A DNA stretch of 15,901 nt from Candidatus Nomurabacteria bacterium (GTDB taxonomy: Bacteria; Patescibacteriota; Minisyncoccia; Phycocordibacterales; UBA9973). A program made the translations under genes and the position numbers. The stretch covers positions 1-15,901 of the forward strand of contig DAHVYC010000006.1 of the NCBI GenBank assembly GCA_027327845.1, read 5' to 3'. The notes under the pieces are model-generated. The model saw only the letters and a program-made list of their open reading frames with translations, had not been told where the DNA came from and searched no databases. Shown piece by piece: positions 1 through 6,963 of the stretch (position 1 is its first letter; each line of letters begins with the position of its first letter).

Positions 1-114
1 GTACCTCTCGACGGGATCCTTTTGCGCTATACCTTCGCGCCAGCGGAGTTCGGAAGCGCGGGCGCGCGAAACGCCCATCTCGTGCGACAGCTTTCCCATG
101 CGTTCCATAGACAT
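1..114 (-). CDS. possible 5' end of a gene running off the window edge (uncertain)
   Basis: From an ATG at 114 the minus strand is open for 38 codons to the window edge, and the frame is also open upstream as far as a stop inside the tRNA-Thr anticodon loop. The peptide has a helix-turn-helix look (MGKLSHEMGVSRARASELR), loosely like the end of a sigma factor region 4, but this is too short to name. Base composition is much richer in GC than the rest of the window, and no promoter or ribosome binding site is evident. It could equally be chance open sequence in a GC-rich stretch or a non-coding RNA. Low confidence. Confidence 0.25.
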   Translation of the reverse strand, partial: MSMERMGKLSHEMGVSRARASELRWREGIAQKDPVERY

Positions 115-166
115 ACGTCCGTATAGTAGTCGAGATGCACGGGCAGTGCAATCGGGGGTTTCTCTG

Positions 167-239
167 AGCCGCCTCTCAGATTCGAACTGAGGACCTTCGC
201 TTTACAAAAGCGTTGCTCTACCGACTGAGCTAAGGCGGC
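167..239 (-). tRNA. tRNA-Thr (anticodon UGU)
   Basis: A 73-nt cloverleaf. The acceptor stem is GCCGCCT/AGGCGGC, the D arm begins GCTCAGTCGGTAGAGC, the anticodon loop is TTTGTAA (UGU, Thr), and the T arm is CTCAG-TTCGAAT-CTGAG. The outermost anticodon-stem pair is A-A. The discriminator base is U and CCA is not encoded. It lies downstream of the rpsB-tsf-membrane-protein genes on the same strand, about 21 nt after the last stop codon, and could be co-transcribed with them. Confidence 0.96.
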
Positions 240-260
240 TTATTTTGTATTTTAACACAG

Positions 261-674
261 TTATTCTATGCCTTCTTCTTCTTTTATTTTATGCTTCATT
301 TTTCTGATTTTTTCCCTGTATTCCGATATGACCCGGAGGTACCTTGAAGCTTCTTTATTGCCGTTGCTTGTGTTGCCAGTTTCGTTATTTTTCTTTGCCA
401 ACACTTCCGTTATTTTACTTAAGATTTCCTTCCATTTATCTTTAATGAATTTTAAAGATAAAAGGTAAGATTTTATAACGACGAATATCATTACGTAACC
501 GGATTTTTTCACTGCCTTTACCGTAAAAATTCTCATGCGTTCAAGATCTGGTACCAAAGGGTGCGAGTGAAGAATTTTCACAACGTGGCCGTTCCTGACC
601 AAAACCAGCTTGCGTCCCACCATTACTATGATGCCGGCAAGCGACAGAAAAAATAAAATTAAAGGCAGATACAT
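261..674 (-). CDS. small membrane protein of unknown function downstream of tsf
   Basis: I do not recognise this 137-residue protein. It begins with a hydrophobic segment (about residues 3-19, LPLILFFLSLAGIIVMV), followed by a basic stretch with HSHPLVPDLERMR. A second hydrophobic segment spans about residues 59-76. The C-terminal 50 residues are very rich in Lys and Glu, probably helical, with an Asn/Gly/Ser-rich linker around residues 95-107. This suggests a membrane-anchored protein with one or two membrane segments and a charged soluble tail. The start is 7 nt after the tsf stop on the same strand, so it is probably the third gene of the rpsB-tsf unit. No Shine-Dalgarno sequence is seen. 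The tight spacing supports it as a real gene. Confidence 0.72.
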   Translation of the reverse strand: MYLPLILFFLSLAGIIVMVGRKLVLVRNGHVVKILHSHPLVPDLERMRIFTVKAVKKSGYVMIFVVIKSYLLSLKFIKDKWKEILSKITEVLAKKNNETGNTSNGNKEASRYLRVISEYREKIRKMKHKIKEEEGIE

Positions 675-681
675 AATTAAT

Positions 682-1461
682 TTATATGAAATAACTTTTT
701 ACTTCTTTTATTTCAGCCTTGTTCTTGGAAAGAAGGCTTTCGATTGTCTCGCTCTGGTCTTTTATAAAAACTTGGCTCAACAAAGTTTTTTCCTTAAAGT
801 AAGTGGAGATTTTTCCCAAAAGCATTTTTTCTTTTATTTCTTTCGGCTTATCCACTTCCGCTATTTCTTTTTCAAAAATTTCATTCATGGTCTTCTTGGC
901 TTCTTCGCTTATATCTTTTTCGCTGATGTATTCCGGCTTCATGGCTGTTATGTGCATGGCAATATCTCTCGCTAAGTCTTTGGTGCCCCCGGAGAGAGAA
1001 ACTACCACGGCTATCTTATTGTTGTGTATATAATTCCCCAGAATTTCACCTTTTATTTCAAAAGTTTCCCCGAGTTCTATTTTTTCTCCGGTTTTTTGTA
1101 TGATAGGATCTATCAATTCTTTCGATTTTTCTTTCATTTTTTCAATACCTTCTTTAAAAGCAAGATCAGTCAAACTGCTCAATAAGTTTACAAAGTCGTC
1201 GTTTTTGGAAACAAAGTCCGTTTCGCAATGTAGGGCCACCAGTACTGCTTTCCCGTCTCCTTCCTTTATAAGGACTCTACCATCTTTTGCGTCTCTACCC
1301 GCTTTTTTTAGAGCTATATCGGAGCTTATTTTTTTAAGGATGGCCAGAGCTTTATCCATGTTTCCCTCAGCTTCCTCTAAGGCATTTTTGCATTGCATCA
1401 CAGAGATACCAGTGGCATCCCTAAGTTCTTTTATCAACTTAGTGGTTATTTCTATTGGCAT
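682..1461 (-). CDS. tsf: elongation factor Ts
   Basis: EF-Ts is the guanine-nucleotide exchange factor that recycles EF-Tu from GDP to GTP form in the cytoplasm. The 259-residue protein opens with the N-terminal UBA-like domain (residues about 1-50, with LRDATGISVMQCKNALEEA). The nucleotide-exchange core follows, with the conserved CETDFVSKNDDF segment near residue 80, the region that contacts the EF-Tu Mg2+ site. The C-terminal part contains GKISTYFKEKTLLSQVFIKD, typical of the family. Length is slightly below the roughly 280-295 residues of larger bacteria. The ATG lies 3 nt after the rpsB stop, the classic rpsB-tsf pairing, so it is probably translated from the rpsB transcript. No Shine-Dalgarno motif precedes it. 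Confidence 0.97.
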   Translation of the reverse strand: MPIEITTKLIKELRDATGISVMQCKNALEEAEGNMDKALAILKKISSDIALKKAGRDAKDGRVLIKEGDGKAVLVALHCETDFVSKNDDFVNLLSSLTDLAFKEGIEKMKEKSKELIDPIIQKTGEKIELGETFEIKGEILGNYIHNNKIAVVVSLSGGTKDLARDIAMHITAMKPEYISEKDISEEAKKTMNEIFEKEIAEVDKPKEIKEKMLLGKISTYFKEKTLLSQVFIKDQSETIESLLSKNKAEIKEVKSYFI

Positions 1462-1464
1462 GTT

Positions 1465-2193
1465 TTATTTTTCTTTAGTAGGCACAGTCATAGTGCCTTT
1501 CTTATAAGCGTCAGCAATCGAAGAAACGAAGAATTTTATCGAAGGTATTCCGGAATCATTTCCAACCATAGGATAATCTATGTTTTTTATATTTGAATCG
1601 GAATTAGCCAAAGCCACTACGCTTACACCCGTCTTTCTTGCTTCAAATAGAGCTATGTGCTCGGCTTTAGGGTCTATTATAAACAACACTGCCGGAATTT
1701 TCTTAAGTGCTGAAAGTCCTCCATAATATTTAGAAAGTTTTTCCATTTTTTTGGCCATAACGGACCTTTCTTTCTTTGTATATTTTTCAAGCCCGCCTTC
1801 AGATTTGTCTTTGTTGTATTTTTCAAGTTCATTTATTCTTTTCTTTATTTCCCCGAAGTTGCTCAGAGTTCCTCCTATCCAACGTATATCCACGTAAGGC
1901 ATGTTGAGACTCATGGCCGCGTTCTTGATGATTTCTCGAGCTTCAGGCTTAGTACCTACGAAAAGCATGGTTTTACCAGATGCCCCGATACCTTTTACAA
2001 TGCTTGTCGCTTTTTCGAGCTGAGAACTTGTTTTTTCAAGATCTATAATATCGCCGTTATTTTTCGTGGTATATATAAAAGAAGAGACGGAAGGGTGCCT
2101 TCTCGACTTTCCATAACCATAATGCACCCCTGCCTCGAACATTTTTTCTACGATTGCGGAGGTATTTTCACTTCTATTTTCTACTTTTTGCAT
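1465..2193 (-). CDS. rpsB: 30S ribosomal protein S2
   Basis: S2 binds the 30S body-head junction and is needed for S1 recruitment in many bacteria. The protein shows the family landmarks: FEAGVHYGYGKSRRHPSVSSFIY near the N-terminus, IIDLEKT, GKTMLFVGTKPEAREII, PYVDIRWIGGTLSNF, the charged helical insertion, and the C-terminal IIDPKAEHIALFEARKTGVSVVALANSDSN. From the ATG at 2193 it has 242 residues. I prefer this start over an in-frame ATG at 2202 because an extended -10 box (TGCTAAAAT) ends 7 nt upstream of it, which predicts a leaderless message. The frame stays open to 2631, but that part overlaps proS and looks unlike S2. The gene is divergent from proS and followed by tsf. Confidence 0.96.
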   Translation of the reverse strand: MQKVENRSENTSAIVEKMFEAGVHYGYGKSRRHPSVSSFIYTTKNNGDIIDLEKTSSQLEKATSIVKGIGASGKTMLFVGTKPEAREIIKNAAMSLNMPYVDIRWIGGTLSNFGEIKKRINELEKYNKDKSEGGLEKYTKKERSVMAKKMEKLSKYYGGLSALKKIPAVLFIIDPKAEHIALFEARKTGVSVVALANSDSNIKNIDYPMVGNDSGIPSIKFFVSSIADAYKKGTMTVPTKEK

Positions 2194-2200
2194 AAGGGTC

Positions 2201-2209
2201 ATTTTAGCA
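2201..2209 (-). promoter_or_regulatory. extended -10 promoter of rpsB, leaderless
   Basis: On the minus strand, TGC followed by TAAAAT forms an extended -10 element (5 of 6 bases match TATAAT, plus the upstream TG). It ends 7 nt before the rpsB ATG at 2193, so transcription should start at or within a base of the start codon. No clear -35 is seen, which is acceptable for an extended -10 promoter. The same geometry recurs at other genes in this window. Confidence 0.5.
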
Positions 2210-2233
2210 GAAGAACGGCTATTTTGCAAATAA

Positions 2234-2262
2234 TTTATTTGAGCGCTTCCGAGCGTTATAAC
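2234..2262 (+). promoter_or_regulatory. possible proS promoter
   Basis: A -10-like TATAAC at 2257-2262 lies 17 bp after a weak -35 (TTTATT). The spacer contains a short hairpin, CGCT-tccg-AGCG. Transcription would begin near 2269, about 20-30 nt upstream of the candidate proS starts. The region also holds the divergent rpsB promoter. The match is moderate and the sequence AT-rich, so this is tentative. Confidence 0.35.
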
Positions 2263-2290
2263 TTTGCAAAAAAGGCTTTTTTCGGCTAAT

Positions 2291-3556
2291 ATGGATGCTA
2301 TGAGGCAAAGCAATCTTTTCACTAAAACTAAAAAGGAAATCCCCGCAGATGAAACGTCTAAAAATGCGGAACTCTTGATAAGAGGCGGTTTTATATATAA
2401 GGAAATGGCAGGAGTGTATTCATATCTGCCTCTAGGCTTGCGAGTCTTGAAAAAGATAGAAAGCATAATTCGAGAAGAGATGAATGCCGTAGGAGGCGTA
2501 GAGATGAAAACCTCGGTATTGCAAAGTAAAGAAATTTGGGAAAAAACAAACAGGTGGGATGACAACGAAGTGGATATTTGGTTTAAAACAAAACTAAAAA
2601 ATGGCGGGGAAGTCGGACTGTCTTGGAGCAATGAAGAAGATTTTGCCAGTATCTTGAAACAATATGTTTCTTCCTATAAAGATTTACCGCTCTATCTTTA
2701 TGATTTTAAAGATATTCTCCGCAACGAAGTTAGAAGCAAATCAGGTATCCTGCGAGGTCGGGAATTTTATTGGAAAGCCCTTTATTCATTTTCTAGAGAC
2801 GAGACGGAGCACAATGATTTTTATGAAAAAATGAAAATTGCCTACCAAAATGTTTTCAAGCGTGCCGGTATCGGACATGTGACCTATTTGACTTTTGCCT
2901 CCGGTGGAGCTTTTTCTAAATACTCTCACGAATTTCAAACTATTACTTCTGCCGGTGAAGACACTATATACGTGAGTGAAGATAAGGCCATAGCGGTAAA
3001 CAAAGAGGTGATGGGAGATGAGGTATTGGCTAGTTTAGGCTTAGAAAAAGATAAATTAGCGGAGCATAGGGCGATTGAAGTCGGTAATATCTTTACCCTA
3101 GGCACTGGCAAGCCTGATGCTTTAGGGCTCTTTTACACGGATAAAAACGGAGAAAAGAAACCCGTCTTTATGGGCTCATACGGTATCGGCCTTGGGCGTT
3201 TGATGGGTACCATTGTAGAAACCTTGGCGGACGATAGAGGCATAATTTGGCCGGAATCCGTCGCTCCATTTAAAGTTCACTTACTTGCCTTAGGAGAGGG
3301 GGAGGAAGTATTAAAAAAAGCAGAGGAAGTTTACAAAAAGCTATCAAATAAATTTGAAGTGTTATTTGACGACAGGAAAGATCTTTCTGCGGGAGAAAAA
3401 TTTGCAGATGCGGATCTGCTGGGGATACCTTACCGTGTGGTTATCTCGGAGAGGAGTATAAAAGAAAAAGGGGTTGAATTGAAAAAACGTGCCGAAGAAA
3501 AAGGCAGGGTTGTCTCCCTGGAAGAATTACTTGATTTACTAGTACCTAGCCACTAG
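2291..3556 (+). CDS. proS: prolyl-tRNA synthetase, compact form without editing domain
   Basis: Class II aminoacyl-tRNA synthetase that charges tRNA-Pro. The protein starts with MRQSNLFTKTKKE, then AGVYSYLPLGLRVLKKIESIIREEM (motif 1 region), the motif 2 area RNEVRSKSGILRGREFYWK, and motif 3 GSYGIGLGRLMG near residue 300. It ends in an anticodon-binding domain (about residues 325-421, with FDDRKDLSAGEKFADADLLGIPYRVVI). At about 420 residues it lacks the roughly 180-residue INS editing domain of E. coli-type ProRS between motifs 2 and 3, like mitochondrial and alphaproteobacterial enzymes. ATGs at 2291 and 2300 are both possible; MRQS matches the usual family start. No Shine-Dalgarno is visible. 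It is divergent from rpsB and followed by mreB 19 nt later. Confidence 0.95.
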   Translation: MDAMRQSNLFTKTKKEIPADETSKNAELLIRGGFIYKEMAGVYSYLPLGLRVLKKIESIIREEMNAVGGVEMKTSVLQSKEIWEKTNRWDDNEVDIWFKTKLKNGGEVGLSWSNEEDFASILKQYVSSYKDLPLYLYDFKDILRNEVRSKSGILRGREFYWKALYSFSRDETEHNDFYEKMKIAYQNVFKRAGIGHVTYLTFASGGAFSKYSHEFQTITSAGEDTIYVSEDKAIAVNKEVMGDEVLASLGLEKDKLAEHRAIEVGNIFTLGTGKPDALGLFYTDKNGEKKPVFMGSYGIGLGRLMGTIVETLADDRGIIWPESVAPFKVHLLALGEGEEVLKKAEEVYKKLSNKFEVLFDDRKDLSAGEKFADADLLGIPYRVVISERSIKEKGVELKKRAEEKGRVVSLEELLDLLVPSH

Positions 3557-3575
3557 AAACTAGAATCTAATTATT

Positions 3576-4622
3576 ATGCTGGAAAAATTTTACAAATTAA
3601 TTTCAAATGATATAGGTATCGACTTAGGCACTTCGAATACTTTGGTGTATTTGAAAGGGCATGGGATAGTGATCAACGAACCTTCCGTGGTGGCAGTAAA
3701 TATAAAAACGAATCAAGTGCTAGCTGTCGGAGAAAAAGCCAAAGAAATGCTCGGACGCACACCGGGTCATATAAAAGCAGTGCGTCCACTAGTGGACGGA
3801 GTCATATCAGATTTTGAAGTGACGGAAGAAATGCTCTCTTATCTTATAAATAAGGCGGATAAGATTTCAAAGAAACTAGGAAGACCTAGGGTATTGGTAG
3901 GAGTCCCTTCAGGGACCACAAACGTGGAAAGTAGAGCCGTCTATGATGCGGCTCGTTCGGCTGGAGCCAGGGAAGTGTTTCTAGTGGAAGAACCGATGGC
4001 AGCAGCTATCGGAGTAAGACTCCCTATAAAAGATCCGGTAGGTTCTATGATTATCGATATAGGCGGAGGGACGACAGATATAGCGGTAATATCTTTAGGA
4101 GGAATAGTTAAATCGAAAAATTTAAAAATAGCCGGAGATAGATTTAATAATGACATCATTACCTATATGCGGGATGAGTTCAAGATTTTGATAGGAGAGA
4201 CTACGGCTGAAATGGTAAAGATGGTCATCGGTTCTGTCATGCCGGGAGAATACATGGAAACAGAAGTGCGTGGCCGAGACCTTCTGACCGGATTGCCTAG
4301 GGAAGTAGTGGTAACGGATTCGGATATACGAGAAGCTTTCGCGCTTTCCATAAAAGAGCTTGTAGATGGAGTGAAAGATGTATTGGAAACCACACCGCCG
4401 GAAATTCTTTCGGACATTATGCATAGAGGTATTACTCTCTCCGGTGGCGGAGCTTTACTTGGCGGGCTAGGGGAGCTTCTTCAGGGTGTGCTTAAAATAC
4501 CGGTTTATACCGTTGATGACCCCCTGACCGCTGTCGCTCGCGGTACCGGCATCATTCTGGATGATATTGCCTCTTATCAAGAAGTTTTAATCGGGCATCA
4601 AGATGAGTTACCTCCTAGATAG
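3576..4622 (+). CDS. mreB: rod shape-determining protein MreB
   Basis: Bacterial actin that polymerises under the membrane and guides cell-wall elongation. The 348-residue protein has the actin-fold ATPase motifs: phosphate 1 (GIDLGTSNTLVY, residues 14-25), phosphate 2 (IIDIGGGTTDIAV, near residue 155) and the adenosine motif (LSGGGALLGGL, near residue 290). The segment EEPMAAAIG is also typical of MreB. Length matches the family. The last 20 nt overlap the start of mreC, which suggests translational coupling. The sequence TAGAAT lies 9 nt before the ATG and could be a -10 box, but the DNA is AT-rich and this is weak. Otherwise the gene would be read from the proS promoter. Confidence 0.97.
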   Translation: MLEKFYKLISNDIGIDLGTSNTLVYLKGHGIVINEPSVVAVNIKTNQVLAVGEKAKEMLGRTPGHIKAVRPLVDGVISDFEVTEEMLSYLINKADKISKKLGRPRVLVGVPSGTTNVESRAVYDAARSAGAREVFLVEEPMAAAIGVRLPIKDPVGSMIIDIGGGTTDIAVISLGGIVKSKNLKIAGDRFNNDIITYMRDEFKILIGETTAEMVKMVIGSVMPGEYMETEVRGRDLLTGLPREVVVTDSDIREAFALSIKELVDGVKDVLETTPPEILSDIMHRGITLSGGGALLGGLGELLQGVLKIPVYTVDDPLTAVARGTGIILDDIASYQEVLIGHQDELPPR

Positions 4623-5394
4623 GAAAATCAGAAAAAAGAAGATCATAAAATACGGCTCTTTTCTTGTGATTTTGTTTTTTTTGATTTACTGGAGAGCTGG
4701 TATTTTTCGCGGGCTGTCCTACATTTCTTCGGTAATTTTTCACCCGGTATTTACTTTTGGAAATAATATGAATAGAGAGTTGTCTTATTTGGGTACTTAT
4801 TTTTCCTCTAAAGGTTCTCTTTTTGCCGAGAATCAAGATTTGAAATTACGACTTAGTGAAGAGGAAAGCAAGATGTCGAATTACAATACGATTCTAGCCG
4901 AAAATTCCAGATTAAAAGATGTTTTAGGAAGAAAGACGGAAAAGAAAAATATGATTTTAGCAGGAATATTGTCCAAGCCGGATAAATCCGCCTACGATAC
5001 TTTCATTTTAGATGCCGGTTCGAATAATGGAATATCTTTGGGAAATATAGTATTTGCTTTTGGCAATGTACCTCTTGGAAAAGTATCAGAAGTTTCTGCA
5101 TTCTCCTCCAAGGTAGTCTTATTTTCAAGTCCGGGAGAGAAGACAGAAGTGGTGATAGGAGACAAAGGTACCTTTATGCAGATTGTTGGCAGGGGAGGAG
5201 GAAATTTCGAAATGATATTACCCAGGGATTTTTCTTTAGAAAAGGGAACCGAGGCGGTTTTGCCCGGCATAACACCGTATACCATAGGCATAGTGGAGAC
5301 GATAATCTCCGACCCGCGCGATGCTTTTCAAAAGGTGATTCTCGCAAGCCCGGTAAATATTTTTGAACTGAAATTTGTGGAAGTGGAGAAGTAA
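4603..5394 (+). CDS. mreC: rod shape-determining protein MreC
   Basis: Membrane-anchored scaffold that links MreB to the wall-elongation enzymes. The 263-residue protein begins with a basic stretch (RKIRKKKIIK), then one membrane segment (about residues 17-35, GSFLVILFFLIYWRAGIF). A predicted coiled coil follows (about residues 65-105, with LFAENQDLKLRLSEEESK and AENSRLKDVLGRK). The C-terminal beta-rich domain contains AGILSKPDKSAYDTFILDAG and GNIVFAFGNVPLGKV. The order and length fit MreC. The ATG lies inside the end of mreB (20-nt overlap), so it is probably coupled to mreB translation. No mreD follows; the next gene is tgt, so the rest of the elongasome must lie elsewhere or be absent. Confidence 0.93.
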   Translation: MSYLLDRKIRKKKIIKYGSFLVILFFLIYWRAGIFRGLSYISSVIFHPVFTFGNNMNRELSYLGTYFSSKGSLFAENQDLKLRLSEEESKMSNYNTILAENSRLKDVLGRKTEKKNMILAGILSKPDKSAYDTFILDAGSNNGISLGNIVFAFGNVPLGKVSEVSAFSSKVVLFSSPGEKTEVVIGDKGTFMQIVGRGGGNFEMILPRDFSLEKGTEAVLPGITPYTIGIVETIISDPRDAFQKVILASPVNIFELKFVEVEK

Positions 5395-5438
5395 ATATCT
5401 ACAATTTCACATGATCGTCCAAAAGTGTTAAGAAAAAA

Positions 5439-6860
5439 ATGCAATTTCGAATTGAAAAAAAATTAAAAAATGGTTTAGGGAGAGCCGGTGTACTAGAGAC
5501 GGCGCATGGAGTCATAAAGACGCCGGCTTTTGTGGCTGTGGGAACGAAAGCGACGGTAAAATCTTTAAACCCGGAACAGGTGAGGGAAGCAGGAGTACAA
5601 GTGGTACTGGGAAATACATATCATCTATACCTTCAGCCCGGAGATGAAATAGTAAAGAAAGCCGGCGGAATAGGAAAGTTTATGAATTGGGAAGGTCCCA
5701 CTATGACGGACTCCGGAGGGTTCCAGGTTTTTTCGCTCGGTGCCGCATACGGAAAAGATATTTCCAAGATAACAAAAATTACTGACCCATCATTTCTTAT
5801 TCCGGAAAGGTTTGATGATTCCGATGCTCCGCGTTTGGCTAAGATAGGGGCTGACGGAGTATCCTTCAAATCACACTTGGACGGATCTATACACTACATT
5901 ACTCCGGAGAAATCCATCCAAATACAGCACAATCTGGGTGCGGATATAATTTTTGCTTTTGATGAATGTACCAGCCCGACTGAAGATTTGAAATATCAGA
6001 AAGAAGCCCTAGAACGCACTCATCGCTGGGCGGAAAGGAGCTTAAATGAGCATAAGAGGCTGATCAGCGAAAGGCAAAATATTCTCGAGCGAACCCTTGG
6101 GAGGAGCGACGGCGACGGACAGAGAAAATTTTCAGCAGAAAATTCTCGTGGTGAGTCCGAGAATATTCTGCCTGAAGCTGCAGTAAAAGAAGCTCCTCTC
6201 GCCGGGTCGCTGTCTCCACTTGCTAGTGGAGCGCTGCCTCTCGGCCCGTCGGCCTGCGAGACACCCGGCGATAGGACTTCTTTTACTGCAGCCTTATTCG
6301 GCATTGTCCAGGGCGGGCGAGAAAAGGAGCTACGTCAAGAAAGCGCACGAGTCATTTCCTCAATGGATTTTGATGGTTTCGGCATAGGAGGCTCTTTTGC
6401 CAAGGAAGATATGTCTTCCGCAGTAAAATGGGTAAATGAAATATTGCCGGAAGAAAAGCCAAGACACCTGCTTGGTATAGGAGAACCGGAAGATTTATTT
6501 ATGGGGGTTGAGAACGGGGTAGACCTGTTTGATTGTGTTTTACCGACTCGACTCGGCAGGAATGGAACTTTGTATACAAAAAACGGAAAAATAATTATTA
6601 CCAATAAAATTTTCAGAGAAGATTTTGGACCGCTTGATGAAGGTTGTGGTTGTTACGTATGTTCTGTGCCGGAAGCTCCACGTTATTCTCGCGCCTACAT
6701 CGCTCATCTTTTTCGAGGAAAAGAAATGTTGGCCGGAACTCTAGCGTCTATTCATAATCTGTATTTCATAACTCACTTAGTGGACGATATAAGGCAGTCT
6801 ATACTAGACGGCAATTTTTCGGAGTTCAAGCGCAGTTTTCTGGAAAAATATTTAATATAA
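5439..6860 (+). CDS. tgt: queuine/preQ1 tRNA-guanine transglycosylase with two insertions
   Basis: Tgt swaps guanine-34 of tRNAs with GUN anticodons (Asn, Asp, His, Tyr) for a queuosine precursor; the tRNA-Asn(GUU) in this window would be a substrate. Catalytic features are present: MTDSGGFQVFSLG with Asp91, the nucleophile region FDCVLPTRLGRNG with Asp365, and the zinc site Cys403-x-Cys405-x2-Cys408 with a later His in IHNLY. The protein is 473 residues against about 375-380 usually. One insertion of roughly 27 residues follows VFSLG (about 105-132). A second of about 74 residues (212-285), rich in Ala, Pro, Ser and Gly, splits the segment between the RWAERS helix and ALFGIVQGG. The second is encoded by two large palindromes listed separately. 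The frame is intact, so the enzyme is probably functional. Confidence 0.93.
   Translation: MQFRIEKKLKNGLGRAGVLETAHGVIKTPAFVAVGTKATVKSLNPEQVREAGVQVVLGNTYHLYLQPGDEIVKKAGGIGKFMNWEGPTMTDSGGFQVFSLGAAYGKDISKITKITDPSFLIPERFDDSDAPRLAKIGADGVSFKSHLDGSIHYITPEKSIQIQHNLGADIIFAFDECTSPTEDLKYQKEALERTHRWAERSLNEHKRLISERQNILERTLGRSDGDGQRKFSAENSRGESENILPEAAVKEAPLAGSLSPLASGALPLGPSACETPGDRTSFTAALFGIVQGGREKELRQESARVISSMDFDGFGIGGSFAKEDMSSAVKWVNEILPEEKPRHLLGIGEPEDLFMGVENGVDLFDCVLPTRLGRNGTLYTKNGKIIITNKIFREDFGPLDEGCGCYVCSVPEAPRYSRAYIAHLFRGKEMLAGTLASIHNLYFITHLVDDIRQSILDGNFSEFKRSFLEKYLI
6074..6171 (+). repeat. palindromic element A inside tgt (in frame)
   Basis: The arms at 6074-6087 and 6158-6171 are inverted repeats matching at 13 of 14 positions (core AATATTCTCG). 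Between them is a smaller inverted pair built on GAGAA...TTTTC / GAAAATTCTC around 6122-6147. The element is read through in frame by tgt and encodes about 33 residues that have no counterpart in ordinary Tgt proteins. It lies immediately upstream of palindrome B. Confidence 0.75.
6177..6292 (+). repeat. palindromic element B inside tgt (in frame)
   Basis: A long inverted repeat. The left arm (6177-6216) and right arm (6258-6292) pair over about 34 bp. The outermost 16 bp (GCTGCAGTAAAAGAAG) are perfect, followed by a one-base bulge, one mismatch, the CGCCGGG block, a 4-nt bulge and TGTCTC/GAGACA. The interior holds further small hairpins (CTCCACT-tgct-AGTGGAG, GGCC-cgtc-GGCC). The element is GC-richer than tgt and is translated as an Ala/Pro/Ser/Gly-rich linker ending just before ALFGIVQGG. 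Because the DNA is palindromic, both strands are open, and the opposite strand shows a spurious reading frame. Confidence 0.85.
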
Positions 6861-6910
6861 AGAGAGTAGTTTGGTATTTTTCTGGTGCTTGCCGTACCCC
6901 CACATTTATT

Positions 6911-6939
6911 TTGACATAGGCTGAGCGTAGCGGTATACT
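6911..6939 (+). promoter_or_regulatory. strong sigma70-type promoter of the decarboxylase gene
   Basis: A perfect -35 TTGACA (6911-6916), a 17-bp spacer and a -10 TATACT (6934-6939). Transcription should begin near 6946, giving an 18-nt leader without a Shine-Dalgarno sequence before the ATG at 6964. The spacer contains GGCTGAGCGTAGC, which resembles short repeats I associate with Patescibacterial genomes. The -35 overlaps a copy of a CCCCCACA-type motif (6897-6913) that also occurs at the RNase P/small-RNA promoters. Confidence 0.85.
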
Positions 6940-6963
6940 ATCTTTTGACTAATTTTAAATTAG

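Noticed and set aside
1..25. TCGACGGGAT similar to the 5' region of tmRNA
   Set aside because: The following sequence has no tag frame or tRNA-like 3' end; the match is short.
2203..2631. N-terminal extension of rpsB
   Set aside because: It overlaps the start of proS, has no S2-like sequence, and a promoter sits in front of the shorter start.
6020..6304. Minus-strand reading frame inside tgt
   Set aside because: It is open because the in-frame palindromes read similarly on both strands; tgt on the plus strand has intact catalytic motifs.
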